A stretch of 64,000 nt of DNA from Mucilaginibacter pedocola (lineage in GTDB: Bacteria; Bacteroidota; Bacteroidia; Sphingobacteriales; Sphingobacteriaceae), in NCBI RefSeq assembly GCF_002013915.1, contig NZ_MBTF01000001.1:62001-126000 (forward strand), read 5' to 3'. Both the position numbers and the translations under genes were made by a program. Shown piece by piece: positions 26,021-34,092 of the stretch. The notes under the pieces were generated by a model that saw only the letters and a program-made list of their open reading frames with translations, made no database searches and was not told the DNA's origin. Positions within the stretch are counted from its first letter, which is position 1. Each line of letters opens with the position of its first letter.

Positions 26021-26200
26021 TTAATTGTCGATTTCTGATTTTTCAACTGAACCCAAATGATATACGGCAAAAACTCTGTCTCCACGTATTTCAACTCTCG
26101 TAGTTTCCCAAAAAGAACCGTCTTTGTGTTCTACGTAAATTGTACCTCTATTGGAGGCTACAAAACCGGATATATCGGCAAGTGCGCAAATATCTTTCAT
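26021..26200 (-). CDS. Small 59-residue protein upstream of the coiled-coil gene
   Basis: An ATG at 26200 opens a 59-codon frame ending at 26021, three bases before the start of the larger cassette gene. The product begins MKDICALADISGFVASNRG and is beta-rich with a TTRVEIRGDRVFAVYHL stretch, suggesting a small SH3-like or similar barrel. It shares the AT-rich base use of its partner. It is not recognised. The tight spacing and the lack of any better use for this stretch support a real gene, but coding is not proven. Confidence 0.5.
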   Translation of the reverse strand: MKDICALADISGFVASNRGTIYVEHKDGSFWETTRVEIRGDRVFAVYHLGSVEKSEIDN

Positions 26201-26220
26201 CTTGTTTTGTCTTTTTTTAG

Positions 26221-27726
26221 TTAATTGCCTGAATTATAGTGGAAGTACATCACCTGCCTGTTCTTCACCCAGTTAGATGTGCCAATGTTAGTCGCCTCTG
26301 TTTGCTTTACTTGCGGGGTAGTGAGCAGTCGTTCCATAATAAGTGCGGCAATCAGTGCCTCATCTTCAGTGCCGGTGTTCAAGCTATCGGGAATGAAATA
26401 CTTCTGTACAAAATGCGTATCGAACTGTCCCGATTTAAATGCCTCGTGCTGCATTACAAATTTGCCGAACGGTAGGGTGGTTTCTATCCCGGTGATCTGG
26501 TACTCATCTATGGCGCGCGCCATGCGTTCAATGGCTTCCGCGCGGGTGTTGCCGTAGGTGATTAGTTTGGCTATCATCGGGTCGTAATAAATGGGGATTT
26601 CCATGCCTTGCTCAAAGCCGTCATCCACTCGCACGCCCGGTCCTTTGGGAGTGATATAAGTTTCCAGGGTGCCTATGTCGGGCAAAAAGCCTTTAGCGGG
26701 GTCTTCGGCATATACACGGAGTTCAACAGCATGGCCTTTTATCTTTAAATCCTCTTGTTTAAAACTGATCGCCTCGCCGCGGGCTATGTTGATCTGTTCT
26801 TTCACCAGGTCTATCCCTGTAATAAGCTCGGTTACGGGGTGCTCCACCTGCAGGCGGGTGTTCATCTCCAAAAAGTAGAAGTTGAGCTGCTCATCCATAA
26901 TAAACTCCACCGTACCCGCGCCGGTGTAGTTTACCGACCGCGCCACATCAACGGCGCATTTACCCATGGCTTCGCGAATTTCAGGCGTTAGTATGGCCGA
27001 TGGCGCTTCTTCCACCACCTTTTGGTGCCTGCGCTGTACCGAACAATCGCGCTCGAACAGGTGCACTATGTTTCCATGGCTATCGCCCAAAACCTGTATC
27101 TCGATATGCTTGGGCGACGAAACATAGCGCTCTATAAATACCGAACCATCGCCAAAGGCCGAAGTAGCTTCGGAAACGGCAAGGTTCATTTGTTCTTCAA
27201 AATCGGCGGCCTGCTCTACTATGCGCATGCCCTTGCCGCCACCACCGGCTGCGGCTTTTATCAGTATAGGGTAGCCCACTTCGGTGGCACGGGCGGCTGC
27301 CTCGGCAACATTGGTAATCGCTTCTTTGGTGCCGGGCACCATGGGGATGTTATATTTTAATGCAGCGGCTTTTGCGGAGAGTTTATTGCCCATCACTTCC
27401 ATGGCTTCGGGCGAGGGGCCAATAAGGGTAAGGCCTGCTTCGCGCACTTGCCTCGCGAATGCAGCGTTCTCGCTCAGGAAACCATAACCGGGGTGTATAG
27501 CTTCGGCGCCAGTTGTTTTGCAGGCGGCAATTATTTTTTCGCCAACAAGGTAGCTTTGGCTGGATGGTGCTTCGCCGATGAAAACGGCCTCGTCGGCATA
27601 GCGAACGTGCAGGGCATCACGGTCGGCAGCGGAGTAAACGGCCACGGTTTTAATACCCATTTCGCGGGCAGAACGCATTACGCGCAAGGCAATTTCGCCA
27701 CGGTTGGCTACCAGTATTTTTTGCAT
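26221..27726 (-). CDS. accC: Acetyl-CoA carboxylase biotin carboxylase subunit
   Basis: This is the ATP-grasp enzyme that carboxylates the biotin of the carrier protein in fatty acid synthesis, or in a related acyl-CoA carboxylase. It starts MQKILVANRGEIALRVMRSA (the upstream MLP was dropped), with HPGYGFLSENAAFA, AAGGGGKGMR (the ATP-binding glycine loop), ERDCSVQRRHQKVVEE and FLEMNTRLQVEHPVTE, all intact. At about 501 residues it is slightly longer than E. coli AccC (449), with an extra tail. No accB or other carboxylase subunit is adjacent, so an acyl-CoA carboxylase partner elsewhere cannot be ruled out. It lies between the AT-rich cassette and a repeat. Confidence 0.93.
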   Translation of the reverse strand: MQKILVANRGEIALRVMRSAREMGIKTVAVYSAADRDALHVRYADEAVFIGEAPSSQSYLVGEKIIAACKTTGAEAIHPGYGFLSENAAFARQVREAGLTLIGPSPEAMEVMGNKLSAKAAALKYNIPMVPGTKEAITNVAEAAARATEVGYPILIKAAAGGGGKGMRIVEQAADFEEQMNLAVSEATSAFGDGSVFIERYVSSPKHIEIQVLGDSHGNIVHLFERDCSVQRRHQKVVEEAPSAILTPEIREAMGKCAVDVARSVNYTGAGTVEFIMDEQLNFYFLEMNTRLQVEHPVTELITGIDLVKEQINIARGEAISFKQEDLKIKGHAVELRVYAEDPAKGFLPDIGTLETYITPKGPGVRVDDGFEQGMEIPIYYDPMIAKLITYGNTRAEAIERMARAIDEYQITGIETTLPFGKFVMQHEAFKSGQFDTHFVQKYFIPDSLNTGTEDEALIAALIMERLLTTPQVKQTEATNIGTSNWVKNRQVMYFHYNSGN

Positions 27727-27788
27727 AGGTAACAAATGTAGCGGATTATTTGAAAGCTGGAAATGAGTGTGGAAGGAATATAAAAAAC

Positions 27789-27970
27789 TATGTCATCCCG
27801 AACGAGCGTGGTGGGTTGAGGCAAGGGGCGAGGAGGGAACTTATACGGCTATGCTTTGTGGCAGTGCATAGCGTTCAGGCAAAGCGGTAATACATTACGT
27901 TCGTACATTGCGTCGAAGATCTCTCACCCGCTCTGCCGCAAAACCCACGCTTCAGGGATTCGAGATGACA
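27789..27970. repeat. Intergenic palindromic repeat (family A, copy 3)
   Basis: Arms ATGTCATCCCGA and TCGAGATGACAC, inner GTGGGTT and AACCCAC, and a core that in reverse complement reads GTATTACCGCTTTGC and nearby GCATAGCCG, matching copies 1 and 2. It separates nuoB from accC. Confidence 0.75.
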
Positions 27971-27993
27971 CGGCGGGTAAAAAAGGGCGCAGC

Positions 27994-28473
27994 TTACCCC
28001 ACCAAACTCTCTGTCTCTATCTTCTTTTGAAGTTCCAGTATAGCGCCTATAAGTGCTTCGGGGCGGGGAGGGCAGCCTTGTACGTAAACATCAACAGGTA
28101 TTACCCTGTCAACACCTTTTACTACGTGGTAGCCATGCTGCCAGTAAGGGCCGCCGCAATTACTGCACGATCCCATGCTGATGACGTATTTAGGATCGGG
28201 CATTTGCTCGTAGAGGCGTTTAATGCGCTCTGCCATTTTAAAGGTAACCGTGCCGGCTATAATAATAACATCTGCCTGGCGGCTTGAGGGGCGAGGGAAA
28301 ACGCCAAAGCGGTCGAGGTCGTACGTGGAGGCCATGGCGCCCATCATTTCAATAGCGCAGCAGGCTATACCAAAGCTCAGCGGCCACAGCGACGATAGCC
28401 GCGCCCAGTTGAGCAGGTCGTTCATTTTGGTGACTACTATGCCGCCATTTTCGTTAGTTAGGTCAGGCGTCAT
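27994..28473 (-). CDS. nuoB: NADH-quinone oxidoreductase subunit B
   Basis: This complex I subunit carries the last iron-sulfur cluster (N2) that reduces quinone. The ligands are visible: the double cysteine in [19 protein letters not shown], and the last in [11 protein letters not shown]. At 159 residues it has the usual size. The start overlaps the end of nuoA by 11 bases, so the two are coupled. The rest of complex I (nuoC to nuoN) does not follow; a repeat and accC do, so the nuo genes are split in this genome or lie elsewhere. Confidence 0.95.
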   Translation of the reverse strand: MTPDLTNENGGIVVTKMNDLLNWARLSSLWPLSFGIACCAIEMMGAMASTYDLDRFGVFPRPSSRQADVIIIAGTVTFKMAERIKRLYEQMPDPKYVISMGSCSNCGGPYWQHGYHVVKGVDRVIPVDVYVQGCPPRPEALIGAILELQKKIETESLVG

Positions 28474-29071
28474 TGGCTGGTTTTTTAAAGCTTGGCTTGA
28501 ACATAGGTTTTGGCGGAGCGGTAGTAGCTGGGGCGGTTACATTTGCGGTTTCAGTAGCCGGAGCTGGTCCTGTTGTGAAGGCTTTTACCTTAAACGCGCT
28601 TTGCTGTTGGTTAATATTATCGTAAAGCGATTTGGGGATGTAAGTGCCCGATGTTGGCGCTGTTGGGTTGGGTTTTATCCATTCCAGGTCGCCTTTTAGC
28701 CATACATAGGCAAGGCCTAAAATGAGTATGCCCAGGAATATGAACATCTCGCTAAGCGATAGCCATCCCCAGCGCGGGTCGGCAGCTATGAGGCTTTTGT
28801 TGCCAAAAACGGTTGCCCAGGGGAACACGAAAACCATCTCCACATCGAACAATAAGAACACAAGCGCTATCACGTAAAAACGCGAATTGAAGGGTAGCCA
28901 GGCATTGCCGGTTGGTTCTTCTCCGCATTCGTAGGTGCTAAGTTTCTCAGGATTAGGGTTTCGCGGGGCCAGTAAACGGTTCACGCCGAAAAGCATCAGC
29001 ACCATTACTACGCCCACAATTAAAAAGATAAGTATCTTTCCAAATTCTGATATTTGCGAAACATCATCCAT
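28463..29071 (-). CDS. nuoA: NADH-quinone oxidoreductase subunit A with long C-terminal tail
   Basis: A membrane subunit of complex I with three helices. Conserved marks are [33 protein letters not shown] and the WLKGDLEW end of the core. The core is about 130 residues; another 70 residues rich in Ala, Pro and Lys follow ([16 protein letters not shown]), unlike the short E. coli form. The open frame reaches much further upstream, but [11 protein letters not shown] at 29071 is chosen: it fits relatives, and a -7 box (29077-29084) lies right before it. Its start codon overlaps the divergent flavoprotein start by two bases. Confidence 0.93.
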   Translation of the reverse strand: MDDVSQISEFGKILIFLIVGVVMVLMLFGVNRLLAPRNPNPEKLSTYECGEEPTGNAWLPFNSRFYVIALVFLLFDVEMVFVFPWATVFGNKSLIAADPRWGWLSLSEMFIFLGILILGLAYVWLKGDLEWIKPNPTAPTSGTYIPKSLYDNINQQQSAFKVKAFTTGPAPATETANVTAPATTAPPKPMFKPSFKKPANDA

Positions 29072-30284
29072 GGCAGCAAATCTAACAAAACAAACCCATT
29101 TCGACGCTATAATTATCGGCGGAGGTGCCTGCGGGCTCATGTGCGCGGTGCAGGCAGGCTTTTTGGGCAAGCGCACGCTTATTTTAGAAAAGAACGATAA
29201 CGTAGGTGCCAAAATACTCATCAGCGGCGGCGGGCGTTGCAACTATACCAATCTGTACGCCACACATAAGCAGTTCCTATCCCAAAATGATAACTTCAGC
29301 CGCTCTGCCTTAGCGCAGTGGACGGTTGATGATACCATCACTTTCTTTGAAACTTATGGGATAGAGGGCAAAGAGAAAACCCTCGGCCAGCTTTTCCCCG
29401 AAAGCGATAAGGCAAAGGATATTGTAAATGTATTTACCACGCTATGCGCCGATATGGAGCAGGAGATATGGTGCGATGCAGAGGTAACGGTCGTAGAACA
29501 AACCAGCGATGGTTTCACCGTTAGCTTTGAACGCGAGGGTAAACAACAAACGTTGCGCACCTCTAAAGTAGTAATGGCAGCAGGCGGCCTGCCCATACCT
29601 AAAATGGGCGCTACCGATTTTGGCTTGCGCACCGCGCGGAAGTTAGGGCTGCAAGTAACCGAAACCACGCCCGCGCTGGTGCCTTTAACCATCACAGGTA
29701 AAGACCAACCCTGGTACGAACAACTAAGCGGCAACAGCGTATTTTGCCGCGTTTGGAACGATAGGGCAAGCTTTGAGGAGAACATACTGTTTACCCATTG
29801 GGGCTTAAGTGGCCCCGCTATATTGCAAATATCATCGTACTGGAAACCTGGAGAGTATATCTACATCGACCTGCTGCCCGGTCAGGATATTATTGAAATG
29901 ATATTGACCGAGCGTGCGCAGAATGGCAAAAAGATGCTGTTGGCTTACCTATCGGGATTGTTTACCCGGAAGTTTGCCGATGCCCTGAGTGATTACGTAC
30001 CCGCAGATAAAAACCTCGCATCGTTAACCAAAACCGAATTGGAGGATATTGCCCTTCTCATGCACGAGTTCAGGGTGAAACCTGCCGGCACCAAAGGGTA
30101 CGAAAAGGCAGAGGTAATGCTTGGCGGGGTTGAAACCAACGAGCTATCATCAAAAACGCTGGAAAGCAAAAAGGTGCCCGGCCTATTCTTCGGTGGCGAG
30201 TGTGTAGATGTTACCGGCTGGCTGGGCGGCTACAACTTCCAATGGGCCTGGGCTTGCGGGTTTGTAATAGCGCAGAATTTATAA
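29070..30284 (+). CDS. HI0933/BaiN-family FAD-dependent oxidoreductase
   Basis: A 404-residue flavoprotein of the HI0933-like family. It shows the Rossmann FAD-binding site AIIIGGGACGLMCAVQAGF, KILISGGGRCNYTN, VVMAAGGLPIPKMGATDFG and the C-terminal GLFFGGECVDVTGWLGGYNFQWA, which are all strong family marks. Relatives are described as aminoacetone oxidases or bile-acid-type reductases, and the true substrate is unknown. The ATG at 29070 was chosen because the FAD motif starts about ten residues later; it overlaps the nuoA start codon on the other strand (CCATGG). A GATATTTG at 29049-29056, inside nuoA, is a one-mismatch promoter candidate. Confidence 0.9.
   Translation: MAANLTKQTHFDAIIIGGGACGLMCAVQAGFLGKRTLILEKNDNVGAKILISGGGRCNYTNLYATHKQFLSQNDNFSRSALAQWTVDDTITFFETYGIEGKEKTLGQLFPESDKAKDIVNVFTTLCADMEQEIWCDAEVTVVEQTSDGFTVSFEREGKQQTLRTSKVVMAAGGLPIPKMGATDFGLRTARKLGLQVTETTPALVPLTITGKDQPWYEQLSGNSVFCRVWNDRASFEENILFTHWGLSGPAILQISSYWKPGEYIYIDLLPGQDIIEMILTERAQNGKKMLLAYLSGLFTRKFADALSDYVPADKNLASLTKTELEDIALLMHEFRVKPAGTKGYEKAEVMLGGVETNELSSKTLESKKVPGLFFGGECVDVTGWLGGYNFQWAWACGFVIAQNL
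29077..29084 (-). promoter_or_regulatory. -7 promoter box of nuoAB
   Basis: The minus strand reads TAGATTTG, exact TAnnTTTG, ending five bases before the nuoA start codon at 29071. It therefore lies inside the coding region of the divergent flavoprotein gene, and the nuoA transcript would be leaderless. Confidence 0.5.
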
Positions 30285-30298
30285 AACCTTTTACCACT

Positions 30299-30455
30299 GT
30301 GTCATTCCGAGCGAGCCTGGGCAGGCAAAGTGCGAAGGAGCGACGAGGAATCTTCGACACAATGCAATGCGGTCATGCATGGCGTTCATGTCAAGCGTCT
30401 AAGATTTCTCCTCACGCAGCGCACTTTGCCTGCCCACGTTCGTTCGAAATGACAT
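30299..30455. repeat. Intergenic palindromic repeat (family A, copy 4)
   Basis: Arms TGTCATTCCGAGCGA and TTCGTTCGAAATGACA, inner GGGCAGGCAAAGTGCG and CGCACTTTGCCTGCCC (perfect). The core (AATGCAATGCGGTCATGCAT) is a variant of that in the other copies. It lies between two convergent genes. Confidence 0.8.
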
Positions 30456-30469
30456 CGAGGGGCATGGCG

Positions 30470-30901
30470 TTAGCTCGTAGCCGTCGCCTTAACCCCATAC
30501 CGTATAGCATCTGCCAGCACATCAAGGTTTATATCGCTTAGCTTTTTAAACTTAATGCAATAGCCTGTTACACTGGCTTTGCCTAAGGTTTTGCCGTAAG
30601 TATCGGGCAGGTATTTTCGGTCTTCTATCCCCATTATGTATACAGAAATGCCGGTGGTGTTTCCGCTTAATCCGATCTGGTAGAAATCCCTGGTGGTGCC
30701 GTTGGTATATTTCATGGTGTAGAAACCATAGCCAATATTGGGGTTGGTAATTACTTTGCCTTCTTCGTTCTTACCATCTAAAAACCAAAGCAGGCAACCC
30801 GGCAATATCCCGAGGATGAAGTTGTGCAACTCTCCCAGTTCGGCGCGTTTGGCTTGGGGCTGGCTGTTGATGTATGCCTGTATCTGTTCTTCGGTGCTCA
30901 T
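30470..30901 (-). CDS. DUF1801-like protein
   Basis: A 143-residue soluble protein resembling the YdhG/DUF1801 family: EEQIQAYINSQPQAKRAELGE at the N-terminus, a conserved core with GFYTMKYTNGTTRDFYQIGL, and a C-terminal CIKFKKLSDINLDVLADAIR helix. The function is unknown; relatives are thought to bind small ligands. It stands alone, downstream of the prfH operon and its terminator, convergent with the HI0933-type gene. Confidence 0.7.
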   Translation of the reverse strand: MSTEEQIQAYINSQPQAKRAELGELHNFILGILPGCLLWFLDGKNEEGKVITNPNIGYGFYTMKYTNGTTRDFYQIGLSGNTTGISVYIMGIEDRKYLPDTYGKTLGKASVTGYCIKFKKLSDINLDVLADAIRYGVKATATS

Positions 30902-30955
30902 AAGATGATGGGTTAGCGGTTAACCGAATTTCCATCATTTTTTTGATATACCAAA

Positions 30956-30990
30956 TAAAAAACGCCGCCGGTTCATTAACCCGACGGCGT
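30956..30990 (-). terminator. Rho-independent terminator of the rtcB-prfH operon
   Basis: On the minus strand ACGCCGTCGGGTT and AACCGGCGGCGT form a GC-rich stem with a small loop, followed by TTTTTTATTTGG, just past the prfH stop codon. Confidence 0.85.
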
Positions 30991-31005
30991 GCGATATAAA
31001 ACTGC

Positions 31006-31623
31006 TTAAATGAGCGGCGCTTTAATGGTTTTAACAGGGTTGCCGCGTTCTAATTGGTGATGTTCCAGCCATTGGCTTTGTTGCTGCTTCATCAGTTGAG
31101 TGGTTTGCCAGCTTAATACCTTGGCCTCTAACCGGGCGAGGCAAAGCTTTTTGTTCTCCAGTTGCGAGCGGCTATCCATGGCCATTACCTGTAGGCCCGA
31201 GGGCACGTGAGTACCCCGAACTGCCGTTTCTACCTTGTTCACATTCTGCCCGCCCGGTCCCGATGCACGTGTGGTTTCCAGCTTCACATCGTTCGGGTTC
31301 CATTGCATCAATTGCTGCACATCAAAGGCCGCCACGCCCACAAACCAGTTCTTCCGTTTATGGAATTTGCGGTAAGGGCTTTGCGCTATCCATTGAATGG
31401 TGCCTTGCCATTCGCTGACGAAGGCATCCAGCTTTTCGCCGCTGGCCATCATGGTGGCGGATAGGAGGGTACCGTTCAGATCAGCGGGGATATTCTCCAA
31501 TGTTTCTAAAGAGATGCCCTGTTGTTTGGCCTGTTTCATCATCAGGCTTTGCACGCAGGCAACAACCCGGCAGCATTCTGCCGGGCCTTTGCCCGATGTT
31601 ATTTGAATGATCATCTTCTTCAT
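31006..31623 (-). CDS. prfH: Peptide chain release factor H (ribosome rescue)
   Basis: A 205-residue release-factor paralogue. The peptidyl-hydrolysis motif is in [17 protein letters not shown] (GGQ intact), with the family-typical N-terminus ([11 protein letters not shown]) and a basic tail. PrfH frees peptides from ribosomes whose 16S decoding centre has been cut, for example by colicin E3-type toxins; the companion RtcB ligase then reseals the rRNA. It starts 3 bases after the rtcB stop, so the genes are coupled, and a terminator follows. It is the last gene of a three-gene operon with an unknown basic protein at the front. The start could also be Met4. Confidence 0.93.
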   Translation of the reverse strand: MKKMIIQITSGKGPAECCRVVACVQSLMMKQAKQQGISLETLENIPADLNGTLLSATMMASGEKLDAFVSEWQGTIQWIAQSPYRKFHKRKNWFVGVAAFDVQQLMQWNPNDVKLETTRASGPGGQNVNKVETAVRGTHVPSGLQVMAMDSRSQLENKKLCLARLEAKVLSWQTTQLMKQQQSQWLEHHQLERGNPVKTIKAPLI

Positions 31624-31626
31624 GTC

Positions 31627-33030
31627 TTACTCCTTATTCATGCGCACAATGCGCGGGTAAAACTTGCCTTGCACATCCACCAAGTCGCGCTGGGCTGCAA
31701 TAACGCTTTCAATATCCTTATAGGCCAGCGGGTTTTCCTCAACAGTGCCGCCTATCAGCGAAACGCCTGCATTGCTCAGCATTTTCTTCATGCCCGAAAC
31801 GGTCATGCTCTCCTTTGCTTTCTGCCTGCTCATGGCCCTGCCCGCGCCATGCGAGGCGGAATATAAAGCATCACTCACGCCCTTGCCCGCCACCAAATAA
31901 GCCGGCGTTGTCATGCTGCCGGGGATAATGCCCAGCTCGCCTGCATGTGCCGGTGTGGCACCCTTGCGGTGAACAATCACTTCGCGGCCATCTGCGAGGG
32001 TATCCTTCCAGGCAAAGTTGTGGTGGTTCTCTACCACATGCAAAGCTTTCAAGCCTAAATCTTTCAGCAGGTTGGCGTGGATGCGTTGGTGGCAGGCTTG
32101 TGCATAATCGCCGGCCAGGGTCATTCCCAGCCAGTATTTCTGACCGGCTTCGGTATCCATATCCAGCCAGGCCAGTTGTTGCGCCTGCCGCGGCAATTTG
32201 CAGGTGTTCATGGCTACTTGCGTATAATGCTGCGCAATGGCCGATCCCAACCCGCGACTACCCGATTGGCTCAGCAAGGCTGTATACTTTTTAGCAGGCA
32301 GGCCGAGCGTGTTACCCTCCAGCAGTTCTATCTCGCCGAACTCCACAAAGTGATTACCATTGCCCGATGTACCTAATTGCCGCACTGCCTTGCTCCGCAG
32401 CGGACGTAAAAAAGACAGCTCGTTGAATACCGGGCTATCAAGCACCTCGTGCTCTTGCCGTGTTTCCAATCCACCCTCCATACCAAAGTGGGTATGGTTT
32501 TTAAGCGCCTGTTTTATCTGGTACTCATAGCGTTTCAGAAAGCCATCGGTTTCATCGATGATCGACAAAGCCATGCGGCAGCCAATATCCATACCCACCG
32601 CGTAGGGGATAACCGCGTTATGGGTTGCCAGCACGCCGCCGATGGGAAGGCCAAAGCCCATGTGCGCATCGGGCATTAAAGCTCCCTGCACGCTTACAGG
32701 AAGCAGGTTGGCCAGCTCCATTTGCCGCTTGGCCGAGCCCTCAATGCCCTTGCCGCCATAGGTTTTGCAGGGTACGGGTTCATCCCGCAGTTCATACACT
32801 TTAAAGGCCGGGCCTTCGGTTTTGCCAATTACCTTTTCGGCTATTTTTGCCGTTAGTTCGTTATCCAGGAATGCCTCCGGATCGTTCTTAATTTCTTTCA
32901 GCAGATCCAGCAGTTGCTGTTTGCTGTGGTGTTTAAAGTTCTTTGAGGCTACGCCGATAACGAGGCTTCGCAGCTGGTCGTTATGGTAGCCTATTTTACT
33001 TAAATCTTTTGTTCTTAATAAATTGCCCAT
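31627..33030 (-). CDS. rtcB: RtcB-family RNA ligase (PrfH-linked type)
   Basis: A 467-residue RtcB ligase, which joins RNA ends bearing 2',3'-cyclic or 3'-phosphate to 5'-OH ends using GTP and Mn2+. The metal and catalytic sites are seen in order: MPDAHMGFGLPIGGV, MDIGCRM (metal cysteine), LGTSGNGNHFVEF (metal histidine), VENHHNFAW and the guanylylated-histidine region YSASHGAGRAMSRQKA. Tight linkage to prfH marks it as the rRNA-repair (RtcB2) type rather than the tRNA-splicing type. It starts 6 bases after the unknown basic protein gene. No archease or rtcA gene is nearby. Confidence 0.95.
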   Translation of the reverse strand: MGNLLRTKDLSKIGYHNDQLRSLVIGVASKNFKHHSKQQLLDLLKEIKNDPEAFLDNELTAKIAEKVIGKTEGPAFKVYELRDEPVPCKTYGGKGIEGSAKRQMELANLLPVSVQGALMPDAHMGFGLPIGGVLATHNAVIPYAVGMDIGCRMALSIIDETDGFLKRYEYQIKQALKNHTHFGMEGGLETRQEHEVLDSPVFNELSFLRPLRSKAVRQLGTSGNGNHFVEFGEIELLEGNTLGLPAKKYTALLSQSGSRGLGSAIAQHYTQVAMNTCKLPRQAQQLAWLDMDTEAGQKYWLGMTLAGDYAQACHQRIHANLLKDLGLKALHVVENHHNFAWKDTLADGREVIVHRKGATPAHAGELGIIPGSMTTPAYLVAGKGVSDALYSASHGAGRAMSRQKAKESMTVSGMKKMLSNAGVSLIGGTVEENPLAYKDIESVIAAQRDLVDVQGKFYPRIVRMNKE

Positions 33031-33036
33031 GCGGGG

Positions 33037-33768
33037 TTATGTGTTTATTTCCAGGTAAGCTTCTTTTAATGTGTACCCGGGTAAGTTTTTAAAATTGTTA
33101 ATGTAGTTGGCATGGTAATCATACCAATCTATACGGCGGTAATAGTCGCCGTCTTTCAGTTTACACAATCGGGGCTCGAGGTTCCGGTTTTCCAAATACA
33201 GGTGTATGTAAGCTAACTCCCGTTCAATATCCAGATCAAGGGGCTTGACATGGGTTATCATGTTCGGGGCAATTTTCAATACATATCGCCACGCTTCTTT
33301 AAACCTGTAAACAACTTCGGTTCGCCTGGTTTTGGGGAAATAGGTTTCTATTCTGGTAAAGCAGGCCTTTTCCTCTTCGGTTAAGCCCATGCGGTTTATT
33401 TCCCATGCATAGGGGCTAAACTCTTTCAGAAATTGCTGCTTCACATAGTAACCATACCTGCCCTTACGCCGTTTTTTCCGTTTGAACGACTTATCATGAT
33501 GATACTCTGTGGTATTTATCTTTTCCAGCAAAGTTTCGTAGAACGCCGCCTTTGGGCTGCGTTTTACATCCTCTCGCAGTATAAAATAACGTTTCCAACC
33601 ACGCTGGTAAGGGTGCTCCAGGGGAACCCATGGCAAATGCCTGCGTTGTTCCCAAAGTTCGTTACGCCGTTTATCCAGCCGTATCAGTTGCTTGTCGCGA
33701 TCAGTTTTTACGAGCCGCCGTTTTTGCCTTGCCGATTTGATGCGGCATGGCCATTCATGTGTATCCAT
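33037..33768 (-). CDS. Unknown basic protein heading the rtcB-prfH operon
   Basis: A 243-residue soluble protein, very rich in Lys, Arg, Trp and Tyr. Basic patches lie at the start (RIKSARQKRRLVK), in the centre (KSFKRKKRRKGRYGYYVK) and in between; the C-terminal part is helical and Tyr/Trp-rich (RRIDWYDYHANYINNF). There is no signal peptide or membrane helix. I recognise no family. Its charge and its position, six bases before rtcB, suggest RNA or ribosome binding, perhaps recognition of broken 30S subunits or delivery of the ligase, but this is inference. The best promoter lies about 270 bases upstream. Confidence 0.8.
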   Translation of the reverse strand: MDTHEWPCRIKSARQKRRLVKTDRDKQLIRLDKRRNELWEQRRHLPWVPLEHPYQRGWKRYFILREDVKRSPKAAFYETLLEKINTTEYHHDKSFKRKKRRKGRYGYYVKQQFLKEFSPYAWEINRMGLTEEEKACFTRIETYFPKTRRTEVVYRFKEAWRYVLKIAPNMITHVKPLDLDIERELAYIHLYLENRNLEPRLCKLKDGDYYRRIDWYDYHANYINNFKNLPGYTLKEAYLEINT

Positions 33769-34075
33769 CGGATCACTTGTTTAATTGTTCATCTGATGTG
33801 GTTTTTGATCTGGTTCGTCCCCCGGATGAAGGATATAGCCCGTAAAGGAGCGCTCAGGAAAAACCCATTAATTGCGGCAGGCAAAATGATGTACAGCGTA
33901 GCCTAAGCAAGCGCCTTAACTATTTAATAAAATATAGGGTACAGTGTTTGCCTACCTAATGGGCAATGAGCGAAAGGGGCGATATGTAGCGTTGCTCTGT
34001 CATGATTCCTTGATATTTAAAAGGTTAACAAATCAGGAATTGGATGCAAATATAGTATTTAACTTTAATGTGCAA
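33769..34075 (-). promoter_or_regulatory. Promoter and long leader of the RtcB-PrfH operon
   Basis: On the minus strand, TTG (34073-34075), 18 bases, then TATATTTG (34047-34054, exact -7 consensus) predicts a start near 34041. This leaves a leader of about 270 bases before the ATG at 33768. It contains a 15-codon open frame (34003 to 33956) preceded by AAGGAA, but no other recognisable element. This covers the otherwise gene-free 324-base gap. Confidence 0.5.
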
Positions 34076-34092
34076 TAAAAATTAGAAATTGT

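Noticed and set aside
27856..28287. 143-codon plus-strand frame over a repeat and nuoB
   Set aside because: It runs through a family A repeat and opposite to nuoB, whose iron-sulfur motifs are unmistakable on the minus strand.
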